A DNA stretch of 64,000 bases, taken from Pararhodonellum marinum. GTDB lineage: Bacteria; Bacteroidota; Bacteroidia; Cytophagales; Cyclobacteriaceae. Under the pieces are notes generated by a model. It had not been told where the DNA came from. It ran no database searches and saw only the letters and a program-made list of their open reading frames with translations. Position 1 is the first letter of the stretch. Every line of letters begins with the position of its first letter. Position numbers and translations under genes: made by a program. The stretch covers positions 172,490-236,489 of the forward strand of contig NZ_JACEFJ010000009.1 in the NCBI RefSeq assembly GCF_015354735.1, in the 5' to 3' direction. Shown here piece after piece: positions 45,402-57,297 of this stretch.

Positions 45402-45506
45402 CTAGAATTATCCCAATAATAAAAATTTTATTCAGACATCCTCTGTCAATCACTTTTTTACCTGCCATAAAAAGCTTTGTTTTGTTTATTGAGAAAATTT
45501 GAGGAA

Positions 45507-48368
45507 ATGCACAGTTTTTTAAGAAATACCGCCCAGGAAATCATCAAAACCTATCCGGAATTACAAAACCTGGTTGTGGTCCTTCCAAACAGGCGGGCAG
45601 GGCTTTTTTTCACCAAGCACTTGGGGACTTTGATTGATAAGCCTACTTGGATGCCTGAAATCAAAACCATTGAGGATATTTTTTACCAATACGCCGGACA
45701 AAGACCCAACGATGAGCTCAGCTTGATATTTGAGCTGTATAAAGTCTTTCAAACCCTTCTTCCCGAATCCGAAACTTTTGATCGCTTTTATTTCTGGGGG
45801 GAAATGATCCTAAAGGATTTTAACGATGTGGATCAGTTCATGGCTGAGGCAAAAAAACTCTATCTGTATCTGTATGAAATCAAAGAAATCGAATCCGACT
45901 TAAGTTTTTTAACCGAGCAACAAATCGCTCTAATCCGGCAGTTTTGGGATTCATTCAAAAATCAGGGAAGGGGACATCAGGACAAATTCCTCAAATTCTG
46001 GCAGGTGCTTTATCCTTTGTATGATGCTTTCAAAGCTTCTCTGAATGTTTCCGGGATGGCCTACTCGGGGATGTTGTACAGGAATGTCGCCGAGAAGTTG
46101 GATGAGATTGCCCCACCCGAAAAGCAATATGCATTCATAGGCTTCAATGCTTTTACCACAGCTGAAGAAAAACTGATCAAGTATTTCATTTCGGAATTCA
46201 ATGCCAGCATTTATTGGGATATAGACGCCTATTATTTGGAAGACAGGAATCAGGAGGCAGGTTTGTTTTTTAGGGAATACCAAAGAGACCCTATTTTTGG
46301 ACCCACTTTTCCCAAAGAAATCCCCGATCAAATCGCAACCCGGAATGTATCCATCCATACCTATGCCACTCCCCTTAAAACCAATCAGGCCAATTTAGTG
46401 GGGTCTTTATTAGAAAAAATTCCTTCAGAGGAGAACTGGGAGCAGACGGTCATCATTTTGCCGGATGAACAGTTGCTGTTTCCGGTATTACACACCTTGC
46501 CTGATAATCTTGATAAGGTCAATGTCACCATGGGCTACCCAGTCAAAAATACGCCTGTTTATGCCTTTTTGGAGGCAGTGCTGGAAATGCAACGGTACAT
46601 TAAACCGGGGGAGGATGGATGGCCGGTTTTTTACCATCAGCCCCTTAAAAACCTGCTTTCATCCATCTACCTCCAATCGGTCAATCCAACTTTTGTAGCG
46701 GATCTCATGAAGGAGATGAAAGAACAAAATCAAATCTACATCCCACAAAAAAAGTTGCATGAGGGCGGAGCTTTTTTTGAATTGATTTTCCAGCCGCTGA
46801 GTAGCGAACAGCTGTTTCCTTATCTCTCTACTTTGATGGAGGAATTGGCCCAACGATTGGGGGATGAACCTCTGCAGCGATCATACCTTTATCAATGCTT
46901 CAAGCAATTGAACAGGCTAAGGGAAAATTTCGAAAAACAGGAGGGGCTCACCCTAGACAGGGAATTTTTTATCCGTTTGTTTCGTCAGGTTTTTAGAGAA
47001 GTGAAATTGCCCTTTGAAGGGGAACCTTTGCAGGGATTGCAGATCATGGGGGTATTGGAATCCAGAAATCTGGATTTTCGTCGAGTCATCATCTGTAACA
47101 TGAACGAAAGCAGTTTTCCTCCTGCTGGTAACCTCAATTCCTTGATTCCATACAACATCCGTAGGGCTTTTGGCTTGCCTGTACAGGAACAGAATGATGC
47201 CATATATGCCTATACCTTCTATCGCCTATTTCAAAGTGCAGAAGAAGTACATATGATTTATACCACTGCTGCTGACCAAGGGAAAGCCGGCGAAAAAAGC
47301 AGATACATCCAGCAAATGGATGTTGAAATGGGATTAAAAATAAAAGAGGAAGTCGTCTATGTGCCTGTGGACCTCAAAGGGACTGATTCGATTGTCATTA
47401 AAAAAGATGAAGAAGTACTCCAATTGCTTCAAAAGTATGTGGTAGGTCCGGATGGTCAATCCAGGGCTAAGTTTTCACCTTCCGCACTAAGTGTTTTTCT
47501 GGATTGTCGATTTAAATTTTACCTCAGGTACCTGGCTGGGATCAAAGAAAAAGAGGAAGTAAAGGAGGAAATAGATGCCTCTGTATTCGGTAACCTAGCC
47601 CATTACAGCATGGAGTTTCTTTATCAGGGATTTCAGGAAAGAAAAAGACGTTCATTTTTGGAAAAGGGCGATTTTCATGATTTAAAGAAAAGCTGGGTTT
47701 TTCCGGCCATAGAAAAAGGAGTGAGGAAATTTTATCATTTGGATGAAAATGCCGATACCAAGCTCAGCGGTCAAATGGCCATCGTCAGGGATGTGCTTCA
47801 GAAATATATCCGAAGGTTATTGGAAATAGATGAGGAAGCGGCCCCCTTTCAAATCCTATCCATGGAAAAAGCCTATCAGTCGAAATTGCAAATTAAGGCT
47901 GGGGAAGAAACCATTAAAGTCGGTTTGGAAGGATATATTGATAGAGTAGACGAACAGCAGGGTACCATCAGGCTGATTGATTACAAATCCGGCGGTGATA
48001 AAAAAATTTTTACCAACATCGAATCACTTTTTGATCGTGAAGACAAAAAGAGGAATAAAGCAGCCATGCAGACCATGTATTATGGATTGTTGTATCAATC
48101 CACACATCCAGAAAACCACAAACCGCTTAAACCGGCACTGTTTAATTTCAAAGAAATATTTCAAGAGGATTTTAATCCCTATCTCCAACAAAGAGAACTA
48201 AAAGGAAAAGCTGTTGAAATTGAAGACTACAGAGCATATGCCCTTTTGTATGAAAATGGATTGAAAGTTTTATTGGAGGATATGTTTGACCCTGAAATAC
48301 CCTTCACCCAGACTGAGAATTGGGATAAATGTAAGTATTGTGCTTACAAAGAAATTTGTGGAAGGTGA
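45507..48368 (+). CDS. addB: AddB-like PD-(D/E)XK nuclease
   Basis: A 953-residue partner of the AddA-type helicase. The N-terminal part is helicase-like but inactive looking, beginning VVLPNRRAGLFF without a canonical P-loop. The C-terminal part is a PD-(D/E)XK nuclease with GYIDRVDE and IRLIDYKSGG, and the Fe-S cluster cysteines typical of AddB: one in LDCRFKFYLRYL and three in CKYCAYKEIC at the very end. I use the ATG at 45507, preceded by GAGGA, rather than an upstream TTG. It ends four bases before the convergent GH32 gene stop. The role is end resection with AddA in recombinational repair. Confidence 0.88.
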   Translation: MHSFLRNTAQEIIKTYPELQNLVVVLPNRRAGLFFTKHLGTLIDKPTWMPEIKTIEDIFYQYAGQRPNDELSLIFELYKVFQTLLPESETFDRFYFWGEMILKDFNDVDQFMAEAKKLYLYLYEIKEIESDLSFLTEQQIALIRQFWDSFKNQGRGHQDKFLKFWQVLYPLYDAFKASLNVSGMAYSGMLYRNVAEKLDEIAPPEKQYAFIGFNAFTTAEEKLIKYFISEFNASIYWDIDAYYLEDRNQEAGLFFREYQRDPIFGPTFPKEIPDQIATRNVSIHTYATPLKTNQANLVGSLLEKIPSEENWEQTVIILPDEQLLFPVLHTLPDNLDKVNVTMGYPVKNTPVYAFLEAVLEMQRYIKPGEDGWPVFYHQPLKNLLSSIYLQSVNPTFVADLMKEMKEQNQIYIPQKKLHEGGAFFELIFQPLSSEQLFPYLSTLMEELAQRLGDEPLQRSYLYQCFKQLNRLRENFEKQEGLTLDREFFIRLFRQVFREVKLPFEGEPLQGLQIMGVLESRNLDFRRVIICNMNESSFPPAGNLNSLIPYNIRRAFGLPVQEQNDAIYAYTFYRLFQSAEEVHMIYTTAADQGKAGEKSRYIQQMDVEMGLKIKEEVVYVPVDLKGTDSIVIKKDEEVLQLLQKYVVGPDGQSRAKFSPSALSVFLDCRFKFYLRYLAGIKEKEEVKEEIDASVFGNLAHYSMEFLYQGFQERKRRSFLEKGDFHDLKKSWVFPAIEKGVRKFYHLDENADTKLSGQMAIVRDVLQKYIRRLLEIDEEAAPFQILSMEKAYQSKLQIKAGEETIKVGLEGYIDRVDEQQGTIRLIDYKSGGDKKIFTNIESLFDREDKKRNKAAMQTMYYGLLYQSTHPENHKPLKPALFNFKEIFQEDFNPYLQQRELKGKAVEIEDYRAYALLYENGLKVLLEDMFDPEIPFTQTENWDKCKYCAYKEICGR

Positions 48369-48371
48369 GGG

Positions 48372-49874
48372 TTACCAAATACTTTTCAGGTAATGCAGCG
48401 TATTGCTTTCACCGAAACCTTCTAAACTTATTTTGGTGAATGGGGAATTTGGAAAAACCAATTCCGTCATGACCAGTTCACCTTCATTGACAAATATTTC
48501 GATAGAAGACCGGTCTATAAATATTCTTACACTTTCAACCTCAATCCCATTTAATGGTGCATGATGATCAGCAGGGAATTCAGGACTGAAATCGATCCTG
48601 CCCGATTGCCTTCTGTCAAATGTCAATTCTTCCCCTGATTTTTCAATACTGACAGTTTCGCCATTGTCATTGGAAATACGGATTTTGAAATTTTGTTGAT
48701 CTGGATATAGAATGGCCTCGATCAACTCATTTTGAAATTCCTTCGAGGATTCCGAAAGTGTATTTGATTCCATTCGTAACTCTTCAATTTCCCGGATAGG
48801 CCGAGATGCGACCAGATAACCGTCATCAACTTTAACCAGATCTAGTGTTCTTGGAAGGGTCATGGCCGAACGCCAGGGATCAGTTGGGACGATCTGTGCA
48901 TATTGCCAATTGCTCATCCAGCCGATAAAAAGTCTTCTGCCATCGGATTCGGGGACATTTGCCCATGTGACGCCGGCGTAGTTGTCTGCACCGTAATCAA
49001 GCCATAAGGTTTCGGTGCTTTCAGAAGTGAAGGTTTTACCATCGAAATTTCCGACAAAATACTGCGTGGCAGAACCACCCTGTGGTCCTCCGGGTTCGAT
49101 ACTGACAAACAGGATCCACTTTTCAGTGCCGTCTTCCGCTGTCAAAGGAAAAAGATCAGGACATTCCCATACTCCTCCGTAAGCAGCCCAATCCGGATTG
49201 AAATCACTTTCAAAGGTCCAGTCCAAAAGATTTTGGGAAGAATAAAAGTCAATCTTGTCCAGAACCGCTAGAGACATGATCCATTTTCCATTTCCGTTTC
49301 CATCATCATACCACATCACTTTTGGATCCCGAAAATCCTTGATGCCAGGGTTGTCCAATACAGGGTTTTCTTCGTATACAGTCCAAGACCTTCCTTTGTC
49401 CAGACTGTAGGCAATGCCTTGTGTCTGGAAATCATTCCTTCCTTCTTTTTCGCCAACAGGGTCATGATAGGTAAATATGGCGATCATGGCAGGATTTGTA
49501 TCTGAACCCAAACCACTTGAATTGCGGTGATCTATCACCGCCGAACCCGAAAATATCCAGCCGTTCTTATCCGGATAAAGGGCAATGGGTAAATTTTCCC
49601 AATGGACAAGGTCTCTCGATACCGCATGGCCCCAATGCATAGGACCCCAAACGGTACTGTCGGGGTAGTATTGGTAAAACAAATGATATTCCCCATCTAA
49701 ATACACCATCCCATTTGGGTCATTCATCCAGTTGGCAGGCGGGCTAAAGTGAAATTGTGGGCGGAACTTCTCCCCATAAAGCGGTGAGCTTACAGGATCC
49801 ACCGGTTGTGTTTCGCTACAGGCAAAAATCAAGAGCAGTAAAACGGGAAGAAACAGAATAGTAGCTTTTTTCAT
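48372..49874 (-). CDS. GH32 fructan hydrolase (levanase/fructosidase-like), lipoprotein
   Basis: A 500-residue lipid-anchored glycoside hydrolase family 32 enzyme that releases fructose from beta-fructosides. Lipobox IFAC puts the lipid on Cys19. Catalytic motifs are complete: NWMNDPNG with the nucleophile Asp52, FRDPKV with the transition-state Asp, and WECPDLF with the acid/base Glu. A beta-sandwich domain follows (from about 360; SIEIFVNEGELVMTE). Together the features match levanases and fructanases more than invertases, but the substrate is not certain. It lies 33 bases after the GH97 gene in the same minus-strand unit. Confidence 0.93.
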   Translation of the reverse strand: MKKATILFLPVLLLLIFACSETQPVDPVSSPLYGEKFRPQFHFSPPANWMNDPNGMVYLDGEYHLFYQYYPDSTVWGPMHWGHAVSRDLVHWENLPIALYPDKNGWIFSGSAVIDHRNSSGLGSDTNPAMIAIFTYHDPVGEKEGRNDFQTQGIAYSLDKGRSWTVYEENPVLDNPGIKDFRDPKVMWYDDGNGNGKWIMSLAVLDKIDFYSSQNLLDWTFESDFNPDWAAYGGVWECPDLFPLTAEDGTEKWILFVSIEPGGPQGGSATQYFVGNFDGKTFTSESTETLWLDYGADNYAGVTWANVPESDGRRLFIGWMSNWQYAQIVPTDPWRSAMTLPRTLDLVKVDDGYLVASRPIREIEELRMESNTLSESSKEFQNELIEAILYPDQQNFKIRISNDNGETVSIEKSGEELTFDRRQSGRIDFSPEFPADHHAPLNGIEVESVRIFIDRSSIEIFVNEGELVMTELVFPNSPFTKISLEGFGESNTLHYLKSIW

Positions 49875-49907
49875 TTTCAGGATGTCAAAGGTGTGGTTGA
49901 ATATGCA

Positions 49908-52611
<2,704 letters not shown>

Positions 52612-52621
52612 GGTTTGGGGG

Positions 52622-53998
52622 TTAATTGATGATTACTGCTACAGAATCTGAATTGGTACGTAATTTCAGCCATTGGGTAAGGCGTTGTGTTTCTTCCCTA
52701 TTGGGCCGAACTTTAAACTTAGCATAAGCCATCAGCAGGGTGTCCTGTTTTTGATCGGAGAGCTGTGCCACAATGGTGCGGTTGATCGAGAATGACTCAA
52801 GGTTTTTATGGTTTATCTTGGCTTCTCTGGCGATATTCATTACCTGTCTACTGGTTTGATCGTATTCAGCAATTTCCCTTTCCAGTAAGGCGATCCTTCT
52901 GTCTTTATTTTGGATAAGGACCTCATTTCTTTCATAAAGATCTTTGAGGATATCGGAGCGCAGGACATTCATATCAGTTCCGGTATCCCCGCTTTGCTTG
53001 ATTTTTAAATGCGTCTTTTTGAGCTTAAAGGCATCTAATTTCCGCTGTAAGATGGCAATCTGCTCCTCATCGATCCGTTCACCGATCAGGGAAACCTCTA
53101 TGCCGCTGCTGTCTGCATCATAATTCAAGTTGCTGGCAATCACCTGAGTCCTGGGGAAGTCCATTTCAGTTTTTAGGAACTCGTTGGCACTTTTTTCCCA
53201 AAAAGTGCGCGTTACAATGTTGTAGGCCAAATAAACACTGGGAATGATGGTCAATAAAGTAAAGATAGTAATATAATTCCGGACCGTTTTTTCTCTTTTC
53301 CGATCCATAAATTCCTTTTTGGGGTAATTCATGAAGCGAACTATTAGGTAGGTGGAAAGGCTGATGAATACCGAGTTGATAAAAAACAGGTAAAAAGCCC
53401 CGAAGAAATAATAAAGGTTGCCGGTGGCCAAACCATAGCCGGCGGTACACAAAGGCGGCATCAAGGCAGTAGCGATGGCCACACCGGGGATGGCATTGCT
53501 CTTTTCTTTTCTGGAGCCGGCAACGATACCTGCCAATCCTCCAAAAAGGGCAATCAGCACATCCCAGATACTGGGTTCTGTTCTGGCAAGGAGCTCTGAT
53601 TGGGCATCATTCAGTGGAGTAAACGAAAAATAAATGGTACTGGTCAATATACTGATAAGGACTGCGATCCCTAGGTTTTTCAGGGAAGTTTTAAGCAACT
53701 CAAAATCATTGATGCCGGCAGCCATACCGATCCCCATGATAGGACCCATCAGAGGAGAAATTAACATAGCGCCTATGATTACTGCAGTGGAATTGACATT
53801 GAGACCCACTGATGCCACAAATATGGCGAAGATCAGGATCCAAAGATTGGCACCTTTAAACTCAACATTTTTTTTGATGTAATCGATGGTTTCCAACTCA
53901 TCTTCTTTTCCTTCATGAAGATCAAACCTCTCCTTGAAAAACAAGAGAAACTGGAAGATTCTATTCCTCAAGCGGACGGATTTCTTAGCTTTTTCCAT
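52622..53998 (-). CDS. DUF389/TIGR00341-family membrane protein
   Basis: A 458-residue inner-membrane protein with about six membrane helices (residues about 50-250), including the family's NSTAVIIGAMLISPLMGPIMGIG and GVAIATALMPPLCTAGYGLA. The C-terminal half from about 275 is cytoplasmic or periplasmic, helical and charged, with repeated residues suited to coiled coil (LYERNEVLIQNKDRRIALL). Function of the family is unknown; transport has been suggested. It is the first gene of a unit with the YciI-like gene and is divergent from the response-regulator gene at 54340. Confidence 0.9.
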   Translation of the reverse strand: MEKAKKSVRLRNRIFQFLLFFKERFDLHEGKEDELETIDYIKKNVEFKGANLWILIFAIFVASVGLNVNSTAVIIGAMLISPLMGPIMGIGMAAGINDFELLKTSLKNLGIAVLISILTSTIYFSFTPLNDAQSELLARTEPSIWDVLIALFGGLAGIVAGSRKEKSNAIPGVAIATALMPPLCTAGYGLATGNLYYFFGAFYLFFINSVFISLSTYLIVRFMNYPKKEFMDRKREKTVRNYITIFTLLTIIPSVYLAYNIVTRTFWEKSANEFLKTEMDFPRTQVIASNLNYDADSSGIEVSLIGERIDEEQIAILQRKLDAFKLKKTHLKIKQSGDTGTDMNVLRSDILKDLYERNEVLIQNKDRRIALLEREIAEYDQTSRQVMNIAREAKINHKNLESFSINRTIVAQLSDQKQDTLLMAYAKFKVRPNREETQRLTQWLKLRTNSDSVAVIIN

Positions 53999-54212
53999 GG
54001 TAATTATGCAAGGTACAAGTTTAACAAAAATTACTTTATATCAGGAAAGGAATGCACAAATAGCAAAGCATGTGTTTCAGATTGTGCGTAATTATTCATA
54101 TATTAAATAAAATATTTTTGGGGAAATTTTGAATTACAAGAAAATTGGATCCCTAAAAATTCAATTAGAAAGAATTGGTCAAGTTATTGATAAATAGTGA
54201 TTTAAAAGAGAA

Positions 54213-54263
54213 TTAGGCATACCTAAATATGGTTGACCTAAACTATTTAGGCTGACCTAAATA
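54213..54263. promoter_or_regulatory. Cluster of three TTAGG-N4-CCTAA boxes
   Basis: Box 1, 54213-54226, is TTAGG-CATA-CCTAA. Box 2, 54227-54242, is ATATGG-TTGA-CCTAAA, with a weak left arm. Box 3, 54244-54263, is TATTTAGG-CTGA-CCTAAATA, a perfect 8-bp inverted repeat. The arrangement resembles operators of DtxR/MntR-type metal-dependent repressors and lies about 45-95 bases before the promoter box of the response-regulator gene. No regulator gene of that family is seen in the window. Confidence 0.5.
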
Positions 54264-54305
54264 AAACCTCTTACGTTATTCTTAAGCAGTTCCAACTATT
54301 TTAAT

Positions 54306-54313
54306 TAATTTTG
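54306..54313 (+). promoter_or_regulatory. Promoter of the response regulator and probably mlaEFD
   Basis: TAATTTTG matches TAnnTTTG, placing the start about 20 bases before the ATG at 54340. No strong -33 element. Confidence 0.4.
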
Positions 54314-54339
54314 ATCAAACTTACACCTATTTTATTTTT

Positions 54340-54717
54340 ATGAGTGAGGCCAGAAAAGTAAATAAAATCCTTTTAGTAGATGATGACAAAGTCCAACACA
54401 TGATTAACCGTAAAGTGATTGGCCGAATAGACCCTGAATTAGAACTGGTTTTTTTTGACAATCCCCTACTCGCACTTGGTTGGCTAGAAGATCATGAGGC
54501 TGACATTTTGCTTTTGGATGTAAATATGCCGCAAATGAAAGGCTGGGAATTTGTAGAGAAGATGCAGGAAAAAGGAATTGAAATGGAGGTAAAAGTGTTG
54601 ACCTCCTCTATAGACCCTAAAGACTTAGAAAAAAGTAAAGATTATCCCTTGATCACCGGTTTTTTGCTGAAACCCATTCAAAAATCAGACATTGATCAAA
54701 TGTTGGGTTTGGTTTGA
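54340..54717 (+). CDS. Single-domain response regulator
   Basis: A 125-residue receiver domain without an output domain. The acidic pocket is DDD at 14-16, the phosphoacceptor Asp60 lies in LLLDVNMPQMKGWEF, the conserved Thr/Ser in VLTSS near 87-91 and the Lys in FLLKPIQ. Such stand-alone receivers act as phosphate carriers or allosteric partners. It has no adjacent kinase. It lies 47 bases before mlaE on the same strand and may share its transcript, which would place lipid transport under this signal; that is inference. Confidence 0.9.
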   Translation: MSEARKVNKILLVDDDKVQHMINRKVIGRIDPELELVFFDNPLLALGWLEDHEADILLLDVNMPQMKGWEFVEKMQEKGIEMEVKVLTSSIDPKDLEKSKDYPLITGFLLKPIQKSDIDQMLGLV

Positions 54718-54764
54718 GGTAAAAGCTTTATAAATTTAAATCAAAAAATACATATTTCCTTTAC

Positions 54765-55562
54765 ATGGCTCAGGTTTCAAATCAGAAAAAATCAGTAATC
54801 ACACCCAAAGTGGATAAATTTTTTATGGGTTTGGCCAATGCTTATGCTTTCGTTGCCAGGTTCTTCAAAGAAGTTTTTGTACCTCCATATGAATTCAGAG
54901 AGGTCATAAGGCAGTGTTACGAGATTGGTTATAAATCTCTTCCTTTGATCTCTTTGACAGGATTTATTGTGGGGATAGTTTTTACCAACCAATCCCGCCC
55001 TTCCCTTTCAGAGTTTGGGGCCGCATCCTGGTTGCCAGCCTTGATATCCATTGCGGTGGTCAGGGCGATGGGCCCCTTGGTAACTGCCTTGATTGCAGCC
55101 GGAAAGGTGGGTTCCAGTATAGGAGCGGAAATTGGTTCTATGAAAGTAACTGAGCAGATCGATGCCATGGAAGTCTCTGCTACCAACCCTTTTAAATTTC
55201 TGGTGGTGACCCGTGTATTGGCGACTACCTTTATGTTGCCCATTTTGGTGATGTATACAGATTTCTTGGCCCTTATGGGTTCTTTCATCAATGTGAATCA
55301 AAATGAATTGGTCAGCATGCCCACTTTCTTTGTGCAAGTATTTGAAGCAATTTCGTTTCTTGATGTCTTTTCATCCATCCTGAAGTCCTTGGTCTTTGGT
55401 TTTACCATCGGTATAGTGGGCTGTTATAAGGGGTATAATTCCACCAAAGGTACCGAAGGGGTAGGAAAGGCAGCCAATGCTTCGGTGGTGATGTCCATGT
55501 TCTTGATTTTTATCGAGGAGTTATTGAGTTTACAAATCGTAAATGCCATCAGGAATGCTTGA
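54765..55562 (+). CDS. mlaE: MlaE-type lipid transporter permease
   Basis: A 265-residue inner-membrane permease of the MlaE/YrbE family, part of an ABC system moving phospholipids between the membranes. Five or so membrane segments are visible, with signature stretches PLISLTGFIVGIVFTNQS, AMGPLVTALIAAGKVGSSIGAEIG and MKVTEQIDAMEVSATNP. The C-terminal half has GFTIGIVGCYKGYNST. It overlaps the start of the ATPase gene, and mlaF and mlaD follow directly. mlaB and mlaC are not present in the cluster, as is usual outside Proteobacteria. Confidence 0.93.
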   Translation: MAQVSNQKKSVITPKVDKFFMGLANAYAFVARFFKEVFVPPYEFREVIRQCYEIGYKSLPLISLTGFIVGIVFTNQSRPSLSEFGAASWLPALISIAVVRAMGPLVTALIAAGKVGSSIGAEIGSMKVTEQIDAMEVSATNPFKFLVVTRVLATTFMLPILVMYTDFLALMGSFINVNQNELVSMPTFFVQVFEAISFLDVFSSILKSLVFGFTIGIVGCYKGYNSTKGTEGVGKAANASVVMSMFLIFIEELLSLQIVNAIRNA

Positions 55563-56316
55563 TACAAAAGAAAAAGTTGTAGAAATAAGGGGATTGTACA
55601 AATCATTTGGTGATTTGGACGTCCTGATGGGTGTGGATCTTGATCTCTACAAAGGGGAAAATCTGGTGGTCTTGGGTAAATCAGGCTCAGGAAAGTCTGT
55701 TTTGATCAAAATATTGGCTGGATTGCTGCAGCAAGATGCAGGATCTTTAAAAGTGCTGGGAAATGAGATCATCAAGCTCAATTACAGAGAATTGAATAAA
55801 TTAAGACTTGAAATTGGTTTTTCATTTCAAAACAGTGCCTTGTATGACAGCATGACTGTAAGGGAAAATATGGAATTCCCCTTGGTTAGGAATGTCAAAA
55901 ATCTTACAAAAGGGGAAATTACAAAGCGAATCGAAGGTTTATTGGATTCTGTGGGTCTTCCTCAGACGATCAACCAAATGCCCTCTGAACTTTCAGGTGG
56001 GCAGAAAAAGCGGATTGGGATAGCGAGAACCCTTATTCTGGAACCTCAGATCATGCTGTATGATGAGCCTACAGCAGGCTTGGACCCTATTACCTGTGGG
56101 GACATCAATAACCTCATCAATCAGGTAAAGGAAGAATTCAACACCTCATCCATCGTCATCACCCATGACCTGACTTGTGCGAAAAGTACCGGGGACAGAA
56201 TGGCCTTGCTATTGGAGGGAAAGTTTGATGCGGTAGGAAGCTTTGAAGAAGTTTTTGAGCTCGCTGAAGACGAACGCGTTAAATCATTTTATGACTATAA
56301 TTTCATTCGGAAATGA
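55555..56316 (+). CDS. mlaF: MlaF-type ABC ATPase
   Basis: A 253-residue ABC ATP-binding subunit energising the MlaE permease. Walker A is GKSGSGKS at 41-48, the signature LSGGQKKRIGIAR, Walker B MLYDEPTAGLDPIT, and the switch His lies in IVITHDL. I use the ATG at 55555, eight bases before the permease stop, since it gives MLDTKEKVVEIRGLYKSFG; a second ATG at 55543 is possible. Its stop and the mlaD start overlap as ATGA, so the three genes form one translationally coupled unit. Confidence 0.93.
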   Translation: MLDTKEKVVEIRGLYKSFGDLDVLMGVDLDLYKGENLVVLGKSGSGKSVLIKILAGLLQQDAGSLKVLGNEIIKLNYRELNKLRLEIGFSFQNSALYDSMTVRENMEFPLVRNVKNLTKGEITKRIEGLLDSVGLPQTINQMPSELSGGQKKRIGIARTLILEPQIMLYDEPTAGLDPITCGDINNLINQVKEEFNTSSIVITHDLTCAKSTGDRMALLLEGKFDAVGSFEEVFELAEDERVKSFYDYNFIRK

Positions 56317-57296
56317 AAAAAGAAAATAAGAGTGCCGTAATGGTCGGCATATTTGTTTTGATCGGCATTGGCATCTTGGTGGCAGGGATCCTGACATTGG
56401 GTGGCCAACAGAAAAAGTTTGTGAAAAGCATTAGACTAAACGCGGTTTTTGATGATGTTGCAGGATTGCAAACCGGAAACAACGTTTGGTTTTCCGGGGT
56501 CAAAATTGGTACAGTCAGGAAAATCCATTTCTACGGGGAATCTCAGGTAGAAATAGAAATGAATGTGGAAACTGCCTCCCGGGATTATATCCGGAAAGAT
56601 TCCAAAGCGACCATCAGTTCGGATGGATTGATTGGCAACAAGATCATCGTGATTTATGGCGGCACCTCTCAAAGCAGACCCGTTGAAAACGGGGACCGGC
56701 TGGAAGCAGTGATGCCCCTTGATACCGATCAGATGATGGAGACGCTACAGGTCAATAACGAAAACCTGGTTTCCATTACCAGTGACCTTAAAGTCCTGAC
56801 CGGAAAAATTGCCGGAGGAGAAGGTATCGTAGGAGCAGTGATGACTGATTCGACGTTGGCTGATAATTTCCGTGCCATACTGGTTAATCTGGAGCGGGCT
56901 TCGGTCAATAGCAACCGCCTGCTCAATGAAATCAACAGCATGACCACCAATCTCAACAAAGAGGGTACGCTGTTCCATGACCTATCCAATGATACAGTAG
57001 TTTTTCAAAGCATGAAAGCTTCTATTGCAGACCTTCAGTCCACAGCAGATAATGCCAAGACCATGACTGAAAACCTAACTGTCCTCACCGAAAGGATGAA
57101 TGATGAGGACAATACAATCGGCCTTTTACTTAATGACAAGGAATTTGCTGAAACCTTAAAAAGTACCATGATCAACGCAGACAGCTCTGCTGCAAACCTG
57201 AACCGTGGCTTGGAAGCGCTGGAATACACTTGGCCATTTAGGAGAGGTTTCAAAAGAAAAGCAAAGCAGGAGGCAAAAGAAGCTGAAAACAATTAA
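56313..57296 (+). CDS. mlaD: MlaD/MCE-family lipid-binding protein
   Basis: A 327-residue membrane-anchored periplasmic protein of the MCE family. One N-terminal membrane helix (about 8-28, VMVGIFVLIGIGILVAGI) precedes an MCE domain at about 37-115, with AGLQTGNNVWFSGVKIGTV and DSKATISSDGLIGNKIIVI. The remainder is helical, with heptad-like MTTNLNKEG and LQSTADNAKTMTENL segments that probably form a coiled tunnel or barrel. It hands lipids between the permease and the outer-membrane side. It ends one base before the stop of the convergent phosphatase-family gene. Confidence 0.92.
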   Translation: MKKENKSAVMVGIFVLIGIGILVAGILTLGGQQKKFVKSIRLNAVFDDVAGLQTGNNVWFSGVKIGTVRKIHFYGESQVEIEMNVETASRDYIRKDSKATISSDGLIGNKIIVIYGGTSQSRPVENGDRLEAVMPLDTDQMMETLQVNNENLVSITSDLKVLTGKIAGGEGIVGAVMTDSTLADNFRAILVNLERASVNSNRLLNEINSMTTNLNKEGTLFHDLSNDTVVFQSMKASIADLQSTADNAKTMTENLTVLTERMNDEDNTIGLLLNDKEFAETLKSTMINADSSAANLNRGLEALEYTWPFRRGFKRKAKQEAKEAENN

Positions 57297-57297
57297 C

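Larger units (their letters stand above)
53999..54339. other. Divergent regulatory region with metalloregulator-like palindromes
   Basis: The region is AT-rich with no gene. It carries three consecutive palindrome-like boxes near 54213-54263 and a promoter box at 54306-54313. The left part (54001-54200) shows nothing recognisable. Confidence 0.6.

Noticed and set aside
54213..54263. Fur box
   Set aside because: The arms are TTAGG/CCTAA, not the GATAAT-type repeats of Fur sites.
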